Source: Monarcha castaneiventris obscurior
Lineage: Eukaryota; Chordata; Aves; Passeriformes; Monarchidae
NCBI GenBank assembly: GCA_026261815.1
Contig: JAMPIT010000258.1
Location: forward strand, 16,820,501 to 16,884,500
Reading direction: 5' to 3'
Length of the DNA stretch: 64,000 nt
Part shown: positions 54,901 through 64,000 of the stretch, one piece after another
Layout of the letters: each line of letters opens with the position of its first letter
Position numbering within the stretch: position 1 is the stretch's first letter
Translations under genes and position numbers: made by a program
Notes under the pieces: generated by a model
The model's input: only the letters and a program-made list of their open reading frames with translations
Told to the model about the DNA's origin: nothing
Databases searched by the model: none

Positions 54901-57900
54901 AGTAAATGTTAGCATACTCGGAAAAAACCAAACACAGGTACACAGAAGAAACATTAACATGAAAGAAACTGACTTAAATGATACACTAGGTAAGGGCATT
55001 ATGAATCAATTCTCAAATTTGAGTAGCCAGAGTGACACAACTTGCAATGACTAGATCCTTAGCATTAAGAGCTATCAGGTTGTATGTGTGGTTTTTCGTT
55101 AGTATTTCTTTTTTGGTGGAAGGGTTTTGGGTTGGTTTGTGGGGTTTTTTTGATTTTTTTGCTTGGTGTGTTTCATTGTAGGTATGTTGTTTAGTTTTTT
55201 TAATTAACTCATAACTTACATCTATCCAGGGTTAGGAATCTCATCTATCAGTAGAACAGAGCAGAATTTGATTTAATCAAATTTGTGTCATTTTAAGAAT
55301 GCAAATCACAATGAACAGGGGTTTACAAAGACAGCACAGAGACCATGTCATGTGATGATGAGGAAAAATAAACACAAGTGAGTGAAAAGGATGAGATGAT
55401 GTGCTGCCAGGCTCCTTACCCATTGCTGCTGTTGCTGGAGCTCCCTGATGGTATTCTCAGCTTGCTCCAGTTTAGTATTGGCCTCATCACTCTGCTGTTT
55501 GATGGTGGCCAGCTCCCGTTTTATGAGGTAGTTTTCCTCAGCCTCCTGGGCCCTTGTCACTTGTCCCTTAGGACATAATTGATTTTTTTAAACACTTATG
55601 ACAAATCCAAGGAAAACTGCCTTTATGATGCGTAGCTGCTTTTTTCATCAGATTGGTTTTGCAAACAGCACAGAGTACAATTGGTAGAAATTTTAGGACA
55701 AGGTAGTACTAAACAGCTGCTTTAGTACTTTATTACAAAGTTCAGCAACCATTTAGCAAGCACAGTTTTGTACTCGCATTCAGTAAAATTCCTTTCATGC
55801 ATTATTACTCAGTTGTACATGCAGAGATTGAAGATCACAATATTCAATTTCATTGTTAATACAGTGTCATAGAATCCATTTGCCACAGGAATTTGGACAA
55901 AAAATTACAATAGGTTAGGAAAATTACTATAACGTGCAGATACTGGGTTTATATATTTTTAGTAAACAAAATTAAACAAGTTTCTAGCAAGATATATTAG
56001 CTCTGTATTTATTCCAAATCAGCAAAGCAAGGATAGAATACAGCATGCAAATACGCATGCATTAAAGCAGTTGGGTTTTTTTATGAGTAGGAAGAGAGTC
56101 ATACAGTAAAAGACTAAAAGACTATACCTGTATCAATCTATCTGCCAAGGAAGCACTTTCCTACAAAGGAAAAATTCAGATAGGAATGAGGAAAAAGAAA
56201 ACCAAAAAACAAGGGGCTGATCATAGTGACAAAAAAGACCAAGAGCTGATAGAAAGAAAATGCCCAAATTCTACCCATTTTCTGTGCAAGCTCTTTTTGC
56301 AAAATTAAGAACTCTTCATACCAATGAAGGTAAATCAGCCTGAAAGCCCCAGGAAGCAGCCTTTTCTGCAATAGATTTAACACAGCCCATCTTTGATACA
56401 AAAAGGTTTCAGATTTCCATAACACTTAAAATTCACCTACAGGAGACTGGGTGCTTCTATCTGAATGGCTTGCTTCTCTAATTAACAAAAGTTACTGAAG
56501 CATTATCTGATATGATCTAATAGATAGATCCAAGACATGGTCTACAGTCCCCCTACAACATGAAACAAAGGCATAATTTGAGCACAGAGGGAACTCCACT
56601 AAGCACTGAGGAATTCATGCAGAACTACAGCTTCCACTAAGATGAAGCAGGGAAGTTAAATGGTGCAAACTGACAGACAAGTAGGAAATGTCAACTATGA
56701 CGGCTAATGTTTTGTTTTTCTGAATTCTTGCAGTAACTCATTGAGCAGTTCATAGATTCTCTTTCCTTGCCAGACTTTTGCAAGAAAAATTTTCATTTTT
56801 GCACACTGACAAGCACTACTGCCCTGCAGTTGCATTTAATTAACTTCTACTTTATCACCCCTGAAACCACTCAATTTTTTGAACATTCTGCAACAGAGAA
56901 ACACATCTGTTCATAGACCTTCTTTGTTGTGCTTGAAACTTTTATTAAAATTGAAGTTCAAACTAGTAGATAAGAGCTATTACTTAGAAGTTAAGGTACA
57001 CTAAGGAAATCACAACTAAATTAGATGGGTTTGAATGATGGAAAAATATTTTAAAAATAAGTTTCCAACAGAAGCACTTAATGTATTTTTCACACTTTAT
57101 GATCTGTTTTTCAAATGCTGTGATGATAATGATCTTCAGAAGTTCTTATTAATAGATAATATTTTCCCATTTTGAAATGTTTTCATTCCAATCAGACTGG
57201 GATAATTTGAAGGTGAATTCTGAAATTCTAAGTACAGAATTTGCAAAAGCACTAGCATCTGGCAGCTCATCATGGACTTCATATTTTAAAAATGAAAAGA
57301 TTTCAAACCTCTACAAGTTAAGTATAAAACAAGGATATTAACTATTATATATTTGCCAAGGGCATTGAAATGATTCACTACAGCTTCAAGCTTCTTAAAG
57401 AGAGCCTGCACTTTTCCACTCATTTTATAAACCTCCAATATTAGAAACAAAAATGTTCATAGAATTGTATCTTTGGTCACAAATTTCACAATGTGTCCTT
57501 ATGTATCTTTTCCAAACTAAATTCTGAAATCAGTTAACTAGAATTTGACATAGACTGCTTTGCGAGAAATTGCAACAAGGTTTAACATATGAAGTGTAAC
57601 ATCTTTCAATTATGTCACTCTTAATTGAAATGTTACCATTTTCTTCCCTGTGAAACATCAACAACTGTTCGCAACTCACAAGAGCATTCAATTCCATTTG
57701 TTGGAAGATGGTCCCTGTTTGTGCTTAAGATGGACAGGAATGTTCTCATTGCTGAGCTGAGCAGCTCAGATGCAATCTGCCACAGGAAGTGTGATACCAG
57801 GATACAGGAGAGGCCACTGGAGAGCCTTCATGTTGGCAATGTATCCACAGCAGTCCCCATGCATACTTTTGAATTAGTCAGTTACAAAAAAACCTAACAA

Positions 57901-60900
57901 AACTCTGCTCCCGACTAAACACACAAGAAGTAAATCTTTAGATATTCTCCCCACCAAAATTGCCACAAAACCTCAAAACTACATAGAACAAATGAACGGC
58001 AGTGTTCTGTTCTGAATGTGAATGCTGCAACATCTCTCTGGTCATTGGTAGGTCTGTCATTTTGCTCCTACATAAAAACACCAAGCAACTTCAGATTTTC
58101 AAGACTGAGCATTCTCTCACAATAGCCTCTTTTCCAACCAAGCAGTCCACTATTTCATGGAGTCTTCTGGACTTTGAACATATGCTTCTAATTCAGAAAG
58201 AAAACAGTACAACACAAGTTGGGGATGTCAAAATGTTTGATTTTATAATCACTAAGAAGCAGACATAACCTTACATATTTAAAGCATTGCCCTTAATTGC
58301 TTGGTGATGGCCATGTTATTTGGCTAAGCACTGTTAGTAAATACCAGAGATTATCAGGAAAACAGTAAACTATAATTCTGAGATTCCCATTTCATATAAT
58401 GAAATTGCCATCAATTAAAGTCTAAATTAACACAGATTAAATCTAGTTCCCAGCATACTTACTTTTTCTAGTGTTTCAATGCGCTGCTTTAGTAGTCTAT
58501 TTTCAGTTCGTAACCTCTGGAAGGTAAACAGTTCACAAATCCATTTCTCAAGTTATGAATTGAAAGTCTGATAAAAGCAAAGCAAACTAACAACATTTTT
58601 ATCTCATCACATTCATGAATATCAATATAAATACAAAAATAATTAGTGACCTTCTTAACATCCTTTCATATGATGTACTAGCTCAAAATACGAGTTTAAA
58701 CAGCTTGATACAGCAAAAACAAGAACACATCTCATGTTATGCGAAAGCATCTGTGTTGCATTAGCTGAAAGCAGTTATGTCTGCATGTGAACCACAGGGC
58801 TTAACCCCACACCAGACCTGACAGCCTCCCTTTCATAAACAGAGCCAGTCTTCATGGTTAAGGGACATGAAAGTGCACTCCCTGCACTAGGACAGGCTAA
58901 CGAGGCAGCTACAAGGTTTCCTTCCCTTTCCTCACAAGAATTTATGTTCATCTGTAAGGTTATACTGAGAATTACCTCAAATGTCTCAGAAGTAAGAAAG
59001 AATTGTTCTGAACTCTATACTTTACCTGTGCATTTCCTGTATATTTTAGCAGTCAGCATTCAGATATAAGAGATCCGTGCCCCTCAGAACAGGGCATCAG
59101 GTATCAGTTCAGTAAACACTTTATTCTGCCAGGCTAAAAGGCAAACTCAAAATATGCTTTTCTATCTCCCCTAAAATAGCCTCTTCTGCTAAGCAGCTCT
59201 GCTAAGTCAGAAATTGTTTACATAAGTCCCAAAGTAGGGCCTAGAAACAGACAGATTTGCATTGATTGATTGGGGGTTTTTTGGTTGGTTTTTTTTGTTG
59301 CGGTTGGCTTGGTGGTTTTTGTTTTGGGGAGGTTTTTTGTTGCCTCCATTTTTTGGGGGGGGTGGTGGTGGCAAGAAGCAGGAAAGGATTTGAAATAAGT
59401 TAGTATACTATAATCTAAAGTTACAGTTGTCTTTCATATGGTTTTATTTTGTCCTGTTCTGCAAAGAGCTGTCATTTGAGCCCTGCAAATCTTCTGATTT
59501 CAGCTGCTGTTACAGCAGATATTTAGGCTGCTAAATGCCTCACTGCCTGGTACCATAACAAACTGCCTGAAAAGATTCCTAACACCGTTGTGCTCACAGG
59601 TGCATCTCACAGTCATTTTTCTGAAGAAAGGATGCCTTAAAAACTGATATTGAAAGGCAAAATGACTACCAGTGGACAGGAAGAAGGAAGGCTTTACCTA
59701 AGTCCCTCAACAAGGCTTTATACAATGCACTTGCACATCATTTCTCCCACTGTCTTTTCTTACAGAACTGGCTAAAAACACAAGGAAGAAAATCCAGATC
59801 AAACATGCTGTGGAAAAAAAAAGTGAAATAGGAAAAAAAGGTATCAAAAGCCTATTTATGTCACAAAAGCAAAAAGATGCAATGATTAAGTACATATAGG
59901 AAGTAGGTCAGTTAGTAAAAGGCAAAAATAAACTGCACTGGCAGGTTGGCTTTTTTCCCCCCACAGTTTGTATTAACTGCAAAAGCCCCAAAAGAAAAAG
60001 TGACTGCAGACAGAAGAAACTACAATTTAGGTTCAATGCATAAAAAAAATCAAAATCTTAAAGACAAACCACTCAAGTGCACTCTGACAAAGTCTATCTT
60101 AACATGTGTCATACAAACCTGCTGTGTGGAGCACCTACATCTAAACCAGAATATTTGGAACCTCTGACAAATGAGGGCCTCTGTTACTAAGCTTTGTCAG
60201 CAGGGAAAAAAAAAAGTACAGTGGGTCTTCCAAAGATTTTTTTTTAATATCCACCAGAAGTCTCAATAATTTCACTGTAGGTGTCCTTTATTAAAAGATA
60301 TCCAAAATATAAATGCTGAAAGAAAATGATTTGGGGACCCTAACTATGTCCTGCTACATGCAGAGATCAAACATGTAACCCCCCCATCTAGGAATTAAAC
60401 TTATTCATAAATAAATTTCTTGAGGGTTCCTTACTTTAATTTCAACTTGTTCTTCCATTTCTTTTGTCTTTATTGTAGTGTATTCTTTTTCTAGCCTAAA
60501 AATTAGAAATAGTAAATTATGATCAGAAACATTGAGGGTAATTTACTTGTTGGTGTAATACCTAACAAATAACAGTAGAACAGAGACACAGATTATTGAT
60601 ATTTCCTCTGAAATGCACTCCTGTAAATGCTTAGACTGGACATTAAATTTAAACACAGATTTCAGTAGATATGAACAGACTGAAGCAGCACTCTGAAGTG
60701 CAGGAGCTTGCTTGAATACATTACAGTGGCAGCAATTTAGAGCTGCTCTGTACTAACCCCTTTATGTAATACAATCATCAATTCAATAGATTCAGCCAAA
60801 AGAAATCAGAGCTTGGAAAGCCTGGAAGAAAAAGATGCAAAGAAATCTGAGAAAAATACCTTAAATATAAAACAATTTTGGCCTCTCCCCAGAAAACCAA

Positions 60901-63338
60901 AGTTGTCCCAATGAAAAATGTGGCAAGAAAAACCCCCAAGCTAACAATGCCTCTACAGAAGGCAGACCACGAAGTTCAGACTTGGAATGGTAGCATTTTC
61001 AACTACATACACTTGTACTGGTTTGCAAAGAAAATATTTTTTCCTGAAAGCTTTGTTGTTACTTCTTTTTTAGAGAAGACTGCTCACTCTACTGATCATA
61101 GGCTGCTGACAGAAAAAAAAAAAAGAAAAAGATTGACAAATTCAGCTTGGAAGACCCTGGGCACAACCTGCAGTGCAACAGTGAACGTACGATGCGTTAC
61201 AACCAATGGGTGACCCACCAAACTTAACTCTGGCAAATCACAGTATTTGCAGCTTGGCTAATCAAAACAAAATTTACCAAAGGAACTAACCTTAACAACA
61301 ACAATAGTAGTGGTACTCTCAAGATTTCAAACCCCAAATGAAAGCTATTTTACTGTTGTCAATGGTATTACAAAGTTTTATCAATTTATATTTTAAACAG
61401 CACTAATTTTGACCATAAATGCACTCCTTAGCACCATGAATACTGAATAATTTTCCAGTTCCTGAGAACTAAAGTCTTTAGAATTTAGGCCAGATCATAA
61501 AAGTTTCACCTCCTCTCCCTACTTCACCCTGAAGAAAGCCAAAATAATCTCCCCTCCCTCCAAAAAACCACCCCTCTACCCAGCCTTCCTATTCAGTTCC
61601 TTTTAACAGAAGTGCTGTAATTCCCCATAACTTGCAGTTTTCTTCAAAAGCTTTTTTAGTTATTTTTGTAAATGAGACATAGCTTTATTATATTTAAAAA
61701 AAATAGCAAATACTACTTTAGAATAATTTGTTTGCAGAGAGAACTTCAGTTTTAATTGTTTATGTGGTAAAAACCCCCAAAAAATGTAAAGATGGAAAAT
61801 TCAAAACAAAACATTGAATAAATAACAAGTCTTAAGGGTAAACAAGCAGTAACTCAGCAACAGTATAATCTATTTTCTCAAAATGTTATACCTACTTTTT
61901 CATCTTTTTTGCATTGTATTTGACTTGGTAAGACGCTTGGATTAATTTGTCTGGACCACTGTCAAACTGATGTGGAATGACCTTTTGAAAGTGCTAAAAG
62001 CAATCAGAGCACAAGATTACATATAATTAACAGCCGCAAGGAAATATACACACACTACACATTTCAGATATCTTACAATTATTATAACCATAGCTTACCT
62101 GTAACATTCCTTCCATGTCAAGTTGCAGTAATTCTGCCTGGTTCATCTGAAGTAATGCTAAACCTACTCGAAATACTATCTCTAAACCCTGAAAACAGAA
62201 GTTAAAAAATACCAACAATTATTTGTGGCATTGTTAACAGTACAGAGTTATTCTACTATTTACTAACATTGGAAATCTCACCCAAGTAAACACAAGTAAA
62301 AGGGGTACTGAAAAAATCTCTCAACAAATTGCTTCTGGGTTTCTTTTATGTTCCAAGGACAAGCAGTCTGGCTATTTGTCCTGATGCCAGACATCCCCCT
62401 CAGAGAAGTTAGTGATGAGGTAAAATCTTGAGTGACAGGAATTCTCTAGGTCAGCTCTATCACACATTTCAAGTATATCTAGTAGAAAAATCCCCAGTAC
62501 TTCTCAAAAAAGCTATTTTAATTACAGACACGGTACAATGCAGTTAAACTATTGAAAAAGATAAAAGGGACTGTCTCACTACATACCCTATCTTGGACAT
62601 TCCTGAGGGCAAGCTGGAAGGATCCACGTTGGACATACTGCTTTCTAAAAGATGACTGCAGAGCAAGCTTAAGCTATGATTTGTTACTAGTTATAATTAT
62701 GCAAAGCTCTAAACCTAAACGCCATGTAGGTGTCTTTGTGATAATGACACTGAATAATTCCCAAAATTTCTCTGGCACTGATGATCATCTGGACAATAAA
62801 AGTCACTAACACTCCCTCTTCTTGGCTTGCATATCCCCAAGGAACTTTAACCTTGGCCCGAAAGCAGCATTAGTTTCCACTTTAAACTCAAACACAATAC
62901 TGAGAAATGGATGTCCCTGCTGCATGCAATGCAACAGCACTGCATCCAGAAAGAACAGATTTGGGAACACTTCAACAGGCTTGGAGCGCAAAGCTGCACA
63001 CAATATCAACGTTCAGTGACTTAGTTGCTCTTCCTTGACAAGCTGCACACACCTTGCTTTAAAATAATCTGATCAGCATAAGAAACAAAAAGCAAGACTA
63101 TGAGATTTGTCCATGATTATGGGATTTATACCACTACCTAAATAACTTTCAACAGCTACTCTTGAAATATAACATACGAGTATTTAGTAGTTACCTCAGA
63201 CATAAAGATATCAAATATTCTTGTTGCGATTGGTAGTGGAAAAGTTGTAAGGAATATAGTTAAAAACCATGACGATGCATACATAGAAGTGTGAAAACTC
63301 TGAGACTGAAAGTGCACATAAAGCTCCGGAAGATGTTC
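12693..63338 (-). CDS. EVI5: EVI5, TBC-domain Rab GAP, 3' fourteen coding exons (partial gene)
   Basis: EVI5 is a Rab GTPase-activating protein linked to RAB11/RAB35 membrane traffic, the centrosome, cytokinesis and stabilisation of the mitotic regulator EMI1. Exons (high to low): 63195-63338, 62099-62188, 61896-61993, 60435-60495, 58463-58516, 56128-56160, 55420-55566, 49011-49145, 46771-46911, 46083-46241, 44360-44506, 41516-41611, 30474-30569, 12693-12998. They join to 1707 bases: 568 codons and TGA. Residues 1-110 of this stretch are the second half of the TBC domain, 111-467 a nearly continuous coiled coil, and 468-568 an acidic serine-rich tail. The known human protein is about 810 residues, so roughly 240 N-terminal residues, including the catalytic TBC motifs, lie beyond the right edge. 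The paralogue EVI5L is excluded by the tail sequence (IHIVNH, HSSDEDF, SYSTTV) and the GFI1 neighbour. Confidence 0.96.
13051..13086 (+). repeat. A/C-rich low-complexity tract
   Basis: Runs of AAAACCC/AAACC lie about 50 bases upstream (transcript sense) of the last EVI5 exon. On the transcript this reads as a G/T-rich stretch close to the acceptor. Confidence 0.8.
16989..17047 (+). repeat. A/C-rich low-complexity tract
   Basis: AAAC/AACC repeats, as at 9623-9688. Confidence 0.8.
18648..19180 (+). mobile_element. CR1 retrotransposon fragment (3' end, truncated)
   Basis: The sequence follows the CR1 3' region from CTGTACTCAGCACTGGTTAG through GTCCAGAGGAGGGCAACAAG, GGAGGTTATAGCAAG and GGCTGCCCAGGGAGGTGGTGG. 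It ends in two copies of an ACTCTGTG-type terminal repeat, the hallmark CR1 tail. It is 5'-truncated and has no intact reading frame. It lies antisense to EVI5. Open frames over this element are decay products. Confidence 0.93.
26651..26735 (-). mobile_element. CR1 fragment (3' tail)
   Basis: Read on the minus strand it matches the very end of CR1: GGTTGGACTCTG, GGCCTTTTCCAGCC, then AATTCTGTGGTTCTGT. Only the last 80 or so bases are recognisable. Confidence 0.75.
28727..28792 (-). mobile_element. CR1 fragment (3' tail, highly diverged)
   Basis: The plus strand reads ATCATAGAATCACTAAAGTC and GAAAAGGTCTGTAAAATCAT, the complement of the CR1 tail with its ATTCTATGAT end. It is short and old. Confidence 0.65.
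29459..29486 (+). repeat. Short tandem duplication
   Basis: ATCTATAGCATAG occurs twice, separated by two bases. It is probably a replication-slippage product. Confidence 0.8.
30474..30569 (-). CDS. EVI5: EVI5 exon: coiled coil, C-terminal end
   Basis: The exon is 96 bases, 32 residues, phase 0. It reads [20 protein letters not shown] and then [18 protein letters not shown]. It sits alone between two large introns (10.9 and 17.5 kb). The acceptor AAAACAG was chosen over AAAACAGAAAG because the preceding exon ends EIQ and the family reads EIQKEEGK. Confidence 0.95.
32886..32903 (+). repeat. Poly(A) run, 18 bases
   Basis: Eighteen consecutive A residues within the EVI5 intron. No retroposon body was recognised upstream of it. 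Confidence 0.9.
33569..33754 (-). mobile_element. CR1 fragment (internal 3' region)
   Basis: On the minus strand it reads GGCCTCACCTTGAGTACTGT, GTGCAGTTCTGGGCCCCACG and later GAGTGGCTAAGG, in the same order as the CR1 3' region. The terminal repeat is missing. Confidence 0.88.
36818..37298 (+). mobile_element. CR1 fragment (3' end)
   Basis: It runs from GAATACTGTGTTCCATTTTG through GAGCATGTCCAGAGAAGGGC and GGAGGTTATAGCAAGG to AACAGGCTGCCCAAGGAAGT, and ends ATTGTATGATTCTATG, the CR1 terminal repeat. It is 5'-truncated and non-coding. Confidence 0.93.
37437..38172 (+). mobile_element. CR1 fragment (end of decayed ORF2 plus 3' region)
   Basis: This is a longer CR1 copy than its neighbour. The first 120 bases still resemble the C-terminal end of the CR1 reverse-transcriptase frame, around AAGGTGCTACACCTGGGTCA, but are interrupted by stops. 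Then come GGACTTGGGGCTGCTGGTGG, GAGACCCCACCTGGGG, and a diverged 3' end that stops at CACTCTGTGATTCTG. It belongs to a different CR1 subtype from the copy at 36818-37298, which ends only about 140 bases before it. Confidence 0.92.
41516..41611 (-). CDS. EVI5: EVI5 exon: coiled coil
   Basis: The exon is 96 bases, 32 residues, phase 0. It reads [20 protein letters not shown] and then [18 protein letters not shown]. The acceptor is TTCTTTCAG. Confidence 0.96.
41612..44359 (-). other. EVI5: EVI5 intron (2.7 kb)
   Basis: This intron contains a poly(A) run near 41811-41826 and a poly(T) run near 43244-43257. No other feature was recognised. Confidence 0.7.
44360..44506 (-). CDS. EVI5: EVI5 exon: coiled coil
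   Basis: The exon is 147 bases, 49 residues, phase 0. It reads [20 protein letters not shown], then [20 protein letters not shown] and [15 protein letters not shown]. The acceptor is ATATCAG, with a pyrimidine tract a little further upstream than usual. Confidence 0.96.
44507..46082 (-). other. EVI5: EVI5 intron (1.6 kb)
   Basis: Nothing was recognised in it. Confidence 0.7.
46083..46241 (-). CDS. EVI5: EVI5 exon: coiled coil with basic insert
   Basis: The exon is 159 bases, 53 residues, phase 0. It opens with the basic segment [19 protein letters not shown], then gives a third unit, [18 protein letters not shown], and ends METQ|GTATGT. The acceptor is TTTTTCTAG. Confidence 0.96.
46242..46770 (-). 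other. EVI5: EVI5 intron (0.5 kb)
   Basis: Nothing was recognised in it. Confidence 0.7.
46771..46911 (-). CDS. EVI5: EVI5 exon: coiled coil
   Basis: The exon is 141 bases, 47 residues, phase 0. It reads [20 protein letters not shown] and [20 protein letters not shown], ending EEHWQ|GTATGG. The acceptor is TTGTTGCAG. This is a second LQEEL..LREAE coiled-coil unit. Confidence 0.96.
46912..49010 (-). other. EVI5: EVI5 intron (2.1 kb)
   Basis: Nothing was recognised in it. Confidence 0.7.
49011..49145 (-). CDS. EVI5: EVI5 exon: coiled coil
   Basis: The exon is 135 bases, 45 residues, phase 0. It reads [20 protein letters not shown] and continues [20 protein letters not shown] to EMEK|GTAAAT. 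The xLEKELxxARLxEAE pattern recurs in later exons as repeated coiled-coil units. Confidence 0.95.
49146..55419 (-). other. EVI5: EVI5 intron (6.3 kb)
   Basis: AT-rich. It contains the G/T-rich tract at 55085-55200, close to the donor of the upstream exon. No exon or transposon family was recognised. Confidence 0.7.
55085..55200 (+). repeat. G/T-rich low-complexity tract
   Basis: This is a stretch of GGTTT/GTTTT and T runs, the complement of the A/C-rich tracts found elsewhere in the window. On the EVI5 transcript it reads A/C-rich, starting about 220 bases after an exon donor. Confidence 0.8.
55420..55566 (-). CDS. EVI5: EVI5 exon: coiled coil
   Basis: The exon is 147 bases, 49 residues, phase 0. 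It reads [19 protein letters not shown] and ends in a glutamine run before TGG|GTAAGG. The acceptor (TATGTCCTAAG) has a poor pyrimidine tract, preceded by an A-rich stretch, so inclusion may depend on other signals. Confidence 0.95.
55567..56127 (-). other. EVI5: EVI5 intron (0.56 kb)
   Basis: It separates the 33-base microexon from the next exon. Its acceptor end is A-rich with a weak pyrimidine tract. Nothing else was recognised. Confidence 0.7.
56128..56160 (-). CDS. EVI5: EVI5 microexon: coiled coil, 11 residues
   Basis: This 33-base in-frame microexon encodes [11 protein letters not shown]. The acceptor is TTTGTAG and the donor CAG|GTATAG. It joins the LEK end of the previous exon to the [11 protein letters not shown] start of the next, exactly as in mammalian EVI5. 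It is too short for ordinary frame scanning. Confidence 0.94.
56161..58462 (-). other. EVI5: EVI5 intron (2.3 kb)
   Basis: Nothing was recognised in it. Confidence 0.7.
58463..58516 (-). CDS. EVI5: EVI5 exon: coiled coil, 18 residues
   Basis: The exon is 54 bases, phase 0, and reads [18 protein letters not shown], a leucine-zipper-like heptad stretch conserved in EVI5 and EVI5L. The acceptor is CTTCCAG and the donor AAA|GTAAGT. Confidence 0.95.
58517..60434 (-). other. EVI5: EVI5 intron (1.9 kb)
   Basis: It contains the G/T-rich tract at 59262-59370. Nothing else was recognised. Confidence 0.7.
59262..59370 (+). repeat. G/T-rich low-complexity tract with G-run
   Basis: GGTTTT repeats lead into an eight-base G run followed by TGGTGGTGG. 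It is similar in make-up to 55085-55200. Confidence 0.8.
60435..60495 (-). CDS. EVI5: EVI5 exon: start of coiled coil
   Basis: The exon is 61 bases; its first base completes a split lysine codon. It reads [20 protein letters not shown]. The acceptor TTTAG|GCTAG and donor AAA|GTAAGG fit. The acceptor four bases further in (GCTAG|AAA) is excluded because it would break the frame. Confidence 0.94.
60496..61895 (-). other. EVI5: EVI5 intron (1.4 kb)
   Basis: It includes a 111-codon open frame on the plus strand (60878-61213) with no recognisable similarity, taken as chance. Nothing else was recognised. Confidence 0.7.
61896..61993 (-). CDS. EVI5: EVI5 exon: end of TBC domain
   Basis: The exon is 98 bases and ends in phase 2. 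It reads [20 protein letters not shown] and continues to a basic KYNAKKMK stretch that leads into the coiled coil. The donor AA|GTAGGT was chosen because using the next GT (AAGTAG|GTATAA) would leave an in-frame TAG; the split AAG codon is completed by the next exon. Confidence 0.94.
62099..62188 (-). CDS. EVI5: EVI5 exon: TBC domain, late helices
   Basis: The exon is 90 bases, 30 residues, phase 0. It reads [20 protein letters not shown] and then [10 protein letters not shown], the usual late TBC segment. The acceptor is TTTTCAG and the donor CAG|GTAAGC. The intron to the next exon is only 105 bases, the shortest in the gene here. Confidence 0.96.
62189..63194 (-). other. EVI5: EVI5 intron (1.0 kb)
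   Basis: Nothing was recognised in it. Confidence 0.7.
63195..63338 (-). CDS. EVI5: EVI5 exon: TBC domain, central part
   Basis: The exon is 144 bases, 48 residues, phase 0 at both ends, with acceptor CTTTTCCAG and donor GAG|GTAAC. It reads [15 protein letters not shown], then [19 protein letters not shown] and RIFDIFMSE, which is the hydrophobic helical core of the TBC fold. The preceding exon, which carries an earlier part of the domain, is not within bases 63339-64000. Confidence 0.96.
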
Positions 63339-64000
63339 CTGGAAAAGAAGAGGAATAAAAAACACAAGTATGTTAAGGTTCTGCTTGTAGTTTTAGTGCA
63401 GACATGTTTTTGAGAAATTTTGAATACAAGAAAATGATTGATACTTAGCACAGTTAGCAGCTGTCTGTACTAGCAACTGGACTAAGAAGGATATGACTCA
63501 TCATCACCAAGAACCATGCAACAGAAGTCCCAAGATAGAATGTCCTATAGAACATCTACCCTGGAAAGCAGATTACAAAAACACTTCCTGATCCTAAAGG
63601 GAAGTCAAGCTTGTAAATCCCCAAGTAATATCTAGAATGGGCTACTAAAAAGAGCTGACAAAATCTAAGGCTATGTGATATCTCACCCCGACCATCATGT
63701 TAGAAACTGGATCACAAAACAGAAACCTATTTTTCTCCATCAGCCTGATCAGGAAGAACCTGCATTCCAAATCTGAAAACAATTAATAGTCTACATATGA
63801 GGGTATCTCCCACACTTTTCATCTTTTAAGATACTATAAATTGACTATGAAGACTTTGACTTTCAGAGTCTTCAAACAGAATTAAACATTCATATGCTTA
63901 AACTGCAGCAATACAAATCCCATGCTTTGGTATTTAAACCAGTCATTGTCTGCCAAAGGTTAAAAAAAAATTTCTCACAGAGCCACATGCATTTACTTCT
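63339..64000 (-). other. EVI5: EVI5 intron, partial (runs off the right edge)
   Basis: The next upstream exon of EVI5, expected to encode an earlier part of the TBC domain, is not found here. No repeat family was recognised. Confidence 0.65.

Noticed and set aside
60878..61213. A 111-codon open frame inside an EVI5 intron
   Set aside because: It is on the opposite strand to the gene, has no recognisable domain and no exon signals, and its length is plausible by chance.
63690..63790. Possible missing EVI5 exon on the minus strand (a stretch reading FLIRLMEKNR)
   Set aside because: It faintly recalls a TBC segment, but the surrounding residues do not follow EVI5 and no fitting donor and acceptor pair keeps the frame.

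Overview
The window is vertebrate nuclear DNA, most likely from a bird. Two genes are recognisable by their protein sequence. Both lie on the minus strand, in the conserved tandem order EVI5 then GFI1 (transcription runs from high to low coordinates). Six decayed fragments have the 3' end signature of CR1 retrotransposons, and there are many A/C-rich low-complexity tracts. Both are typical of bird genomes. CR1 elements also occur in other reptiles, so 'bird' is a strong inference rather than a proof.

Layout. Positions 1-2830 hold the 5' part of GFI1, a zinc-finger transcriptional repressor. The start-codon exon with the SNAG repressor peptide (2716-2830) and the next coding exon (2280-2486) are inside; the zinc-finger exons run off the left edge. 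Positions 2200-5200 form a CpG-rich island covering the GFI1 promoter region. Positions 5.2-11.7 kb are intergenic and contain a CpG-rich hierarchical minisatellite (7161-7905) followed by a short CpG-rich stretch with a CACGTG box. Positions 11.75-12.69 kb are the EVI5 3' untranslated region.

Positions 12693-63338 hold 14 coding exons of EVI5, a TBC-domain Rab GTPase-activating protein with a long C-terminal coiled coil. They join in frame to 568 codons plus the stop. The window therefore carries the second half of the TBC domain, the whole coiled coil and the acidic tail. The N-terminus and the catalytic-finger half of the TBC domain lie beyond the right edge. All the introns have GT-AG ends. 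The introns contain the CR1 fragments, short simple repeats and otherwise unremarkable sequence.

No bacterial genes, CRISPR array, RNA gene or intact mobile element is visible. I found no convincing new biological system. The features most worth a second look are the minisatellite between the two genes, the CACGTG-bearing CpG patch beside it, an octamer-type palindrome in the GFI1 intron, and the C-terminal PDZ-ligand-like end of EVI5.
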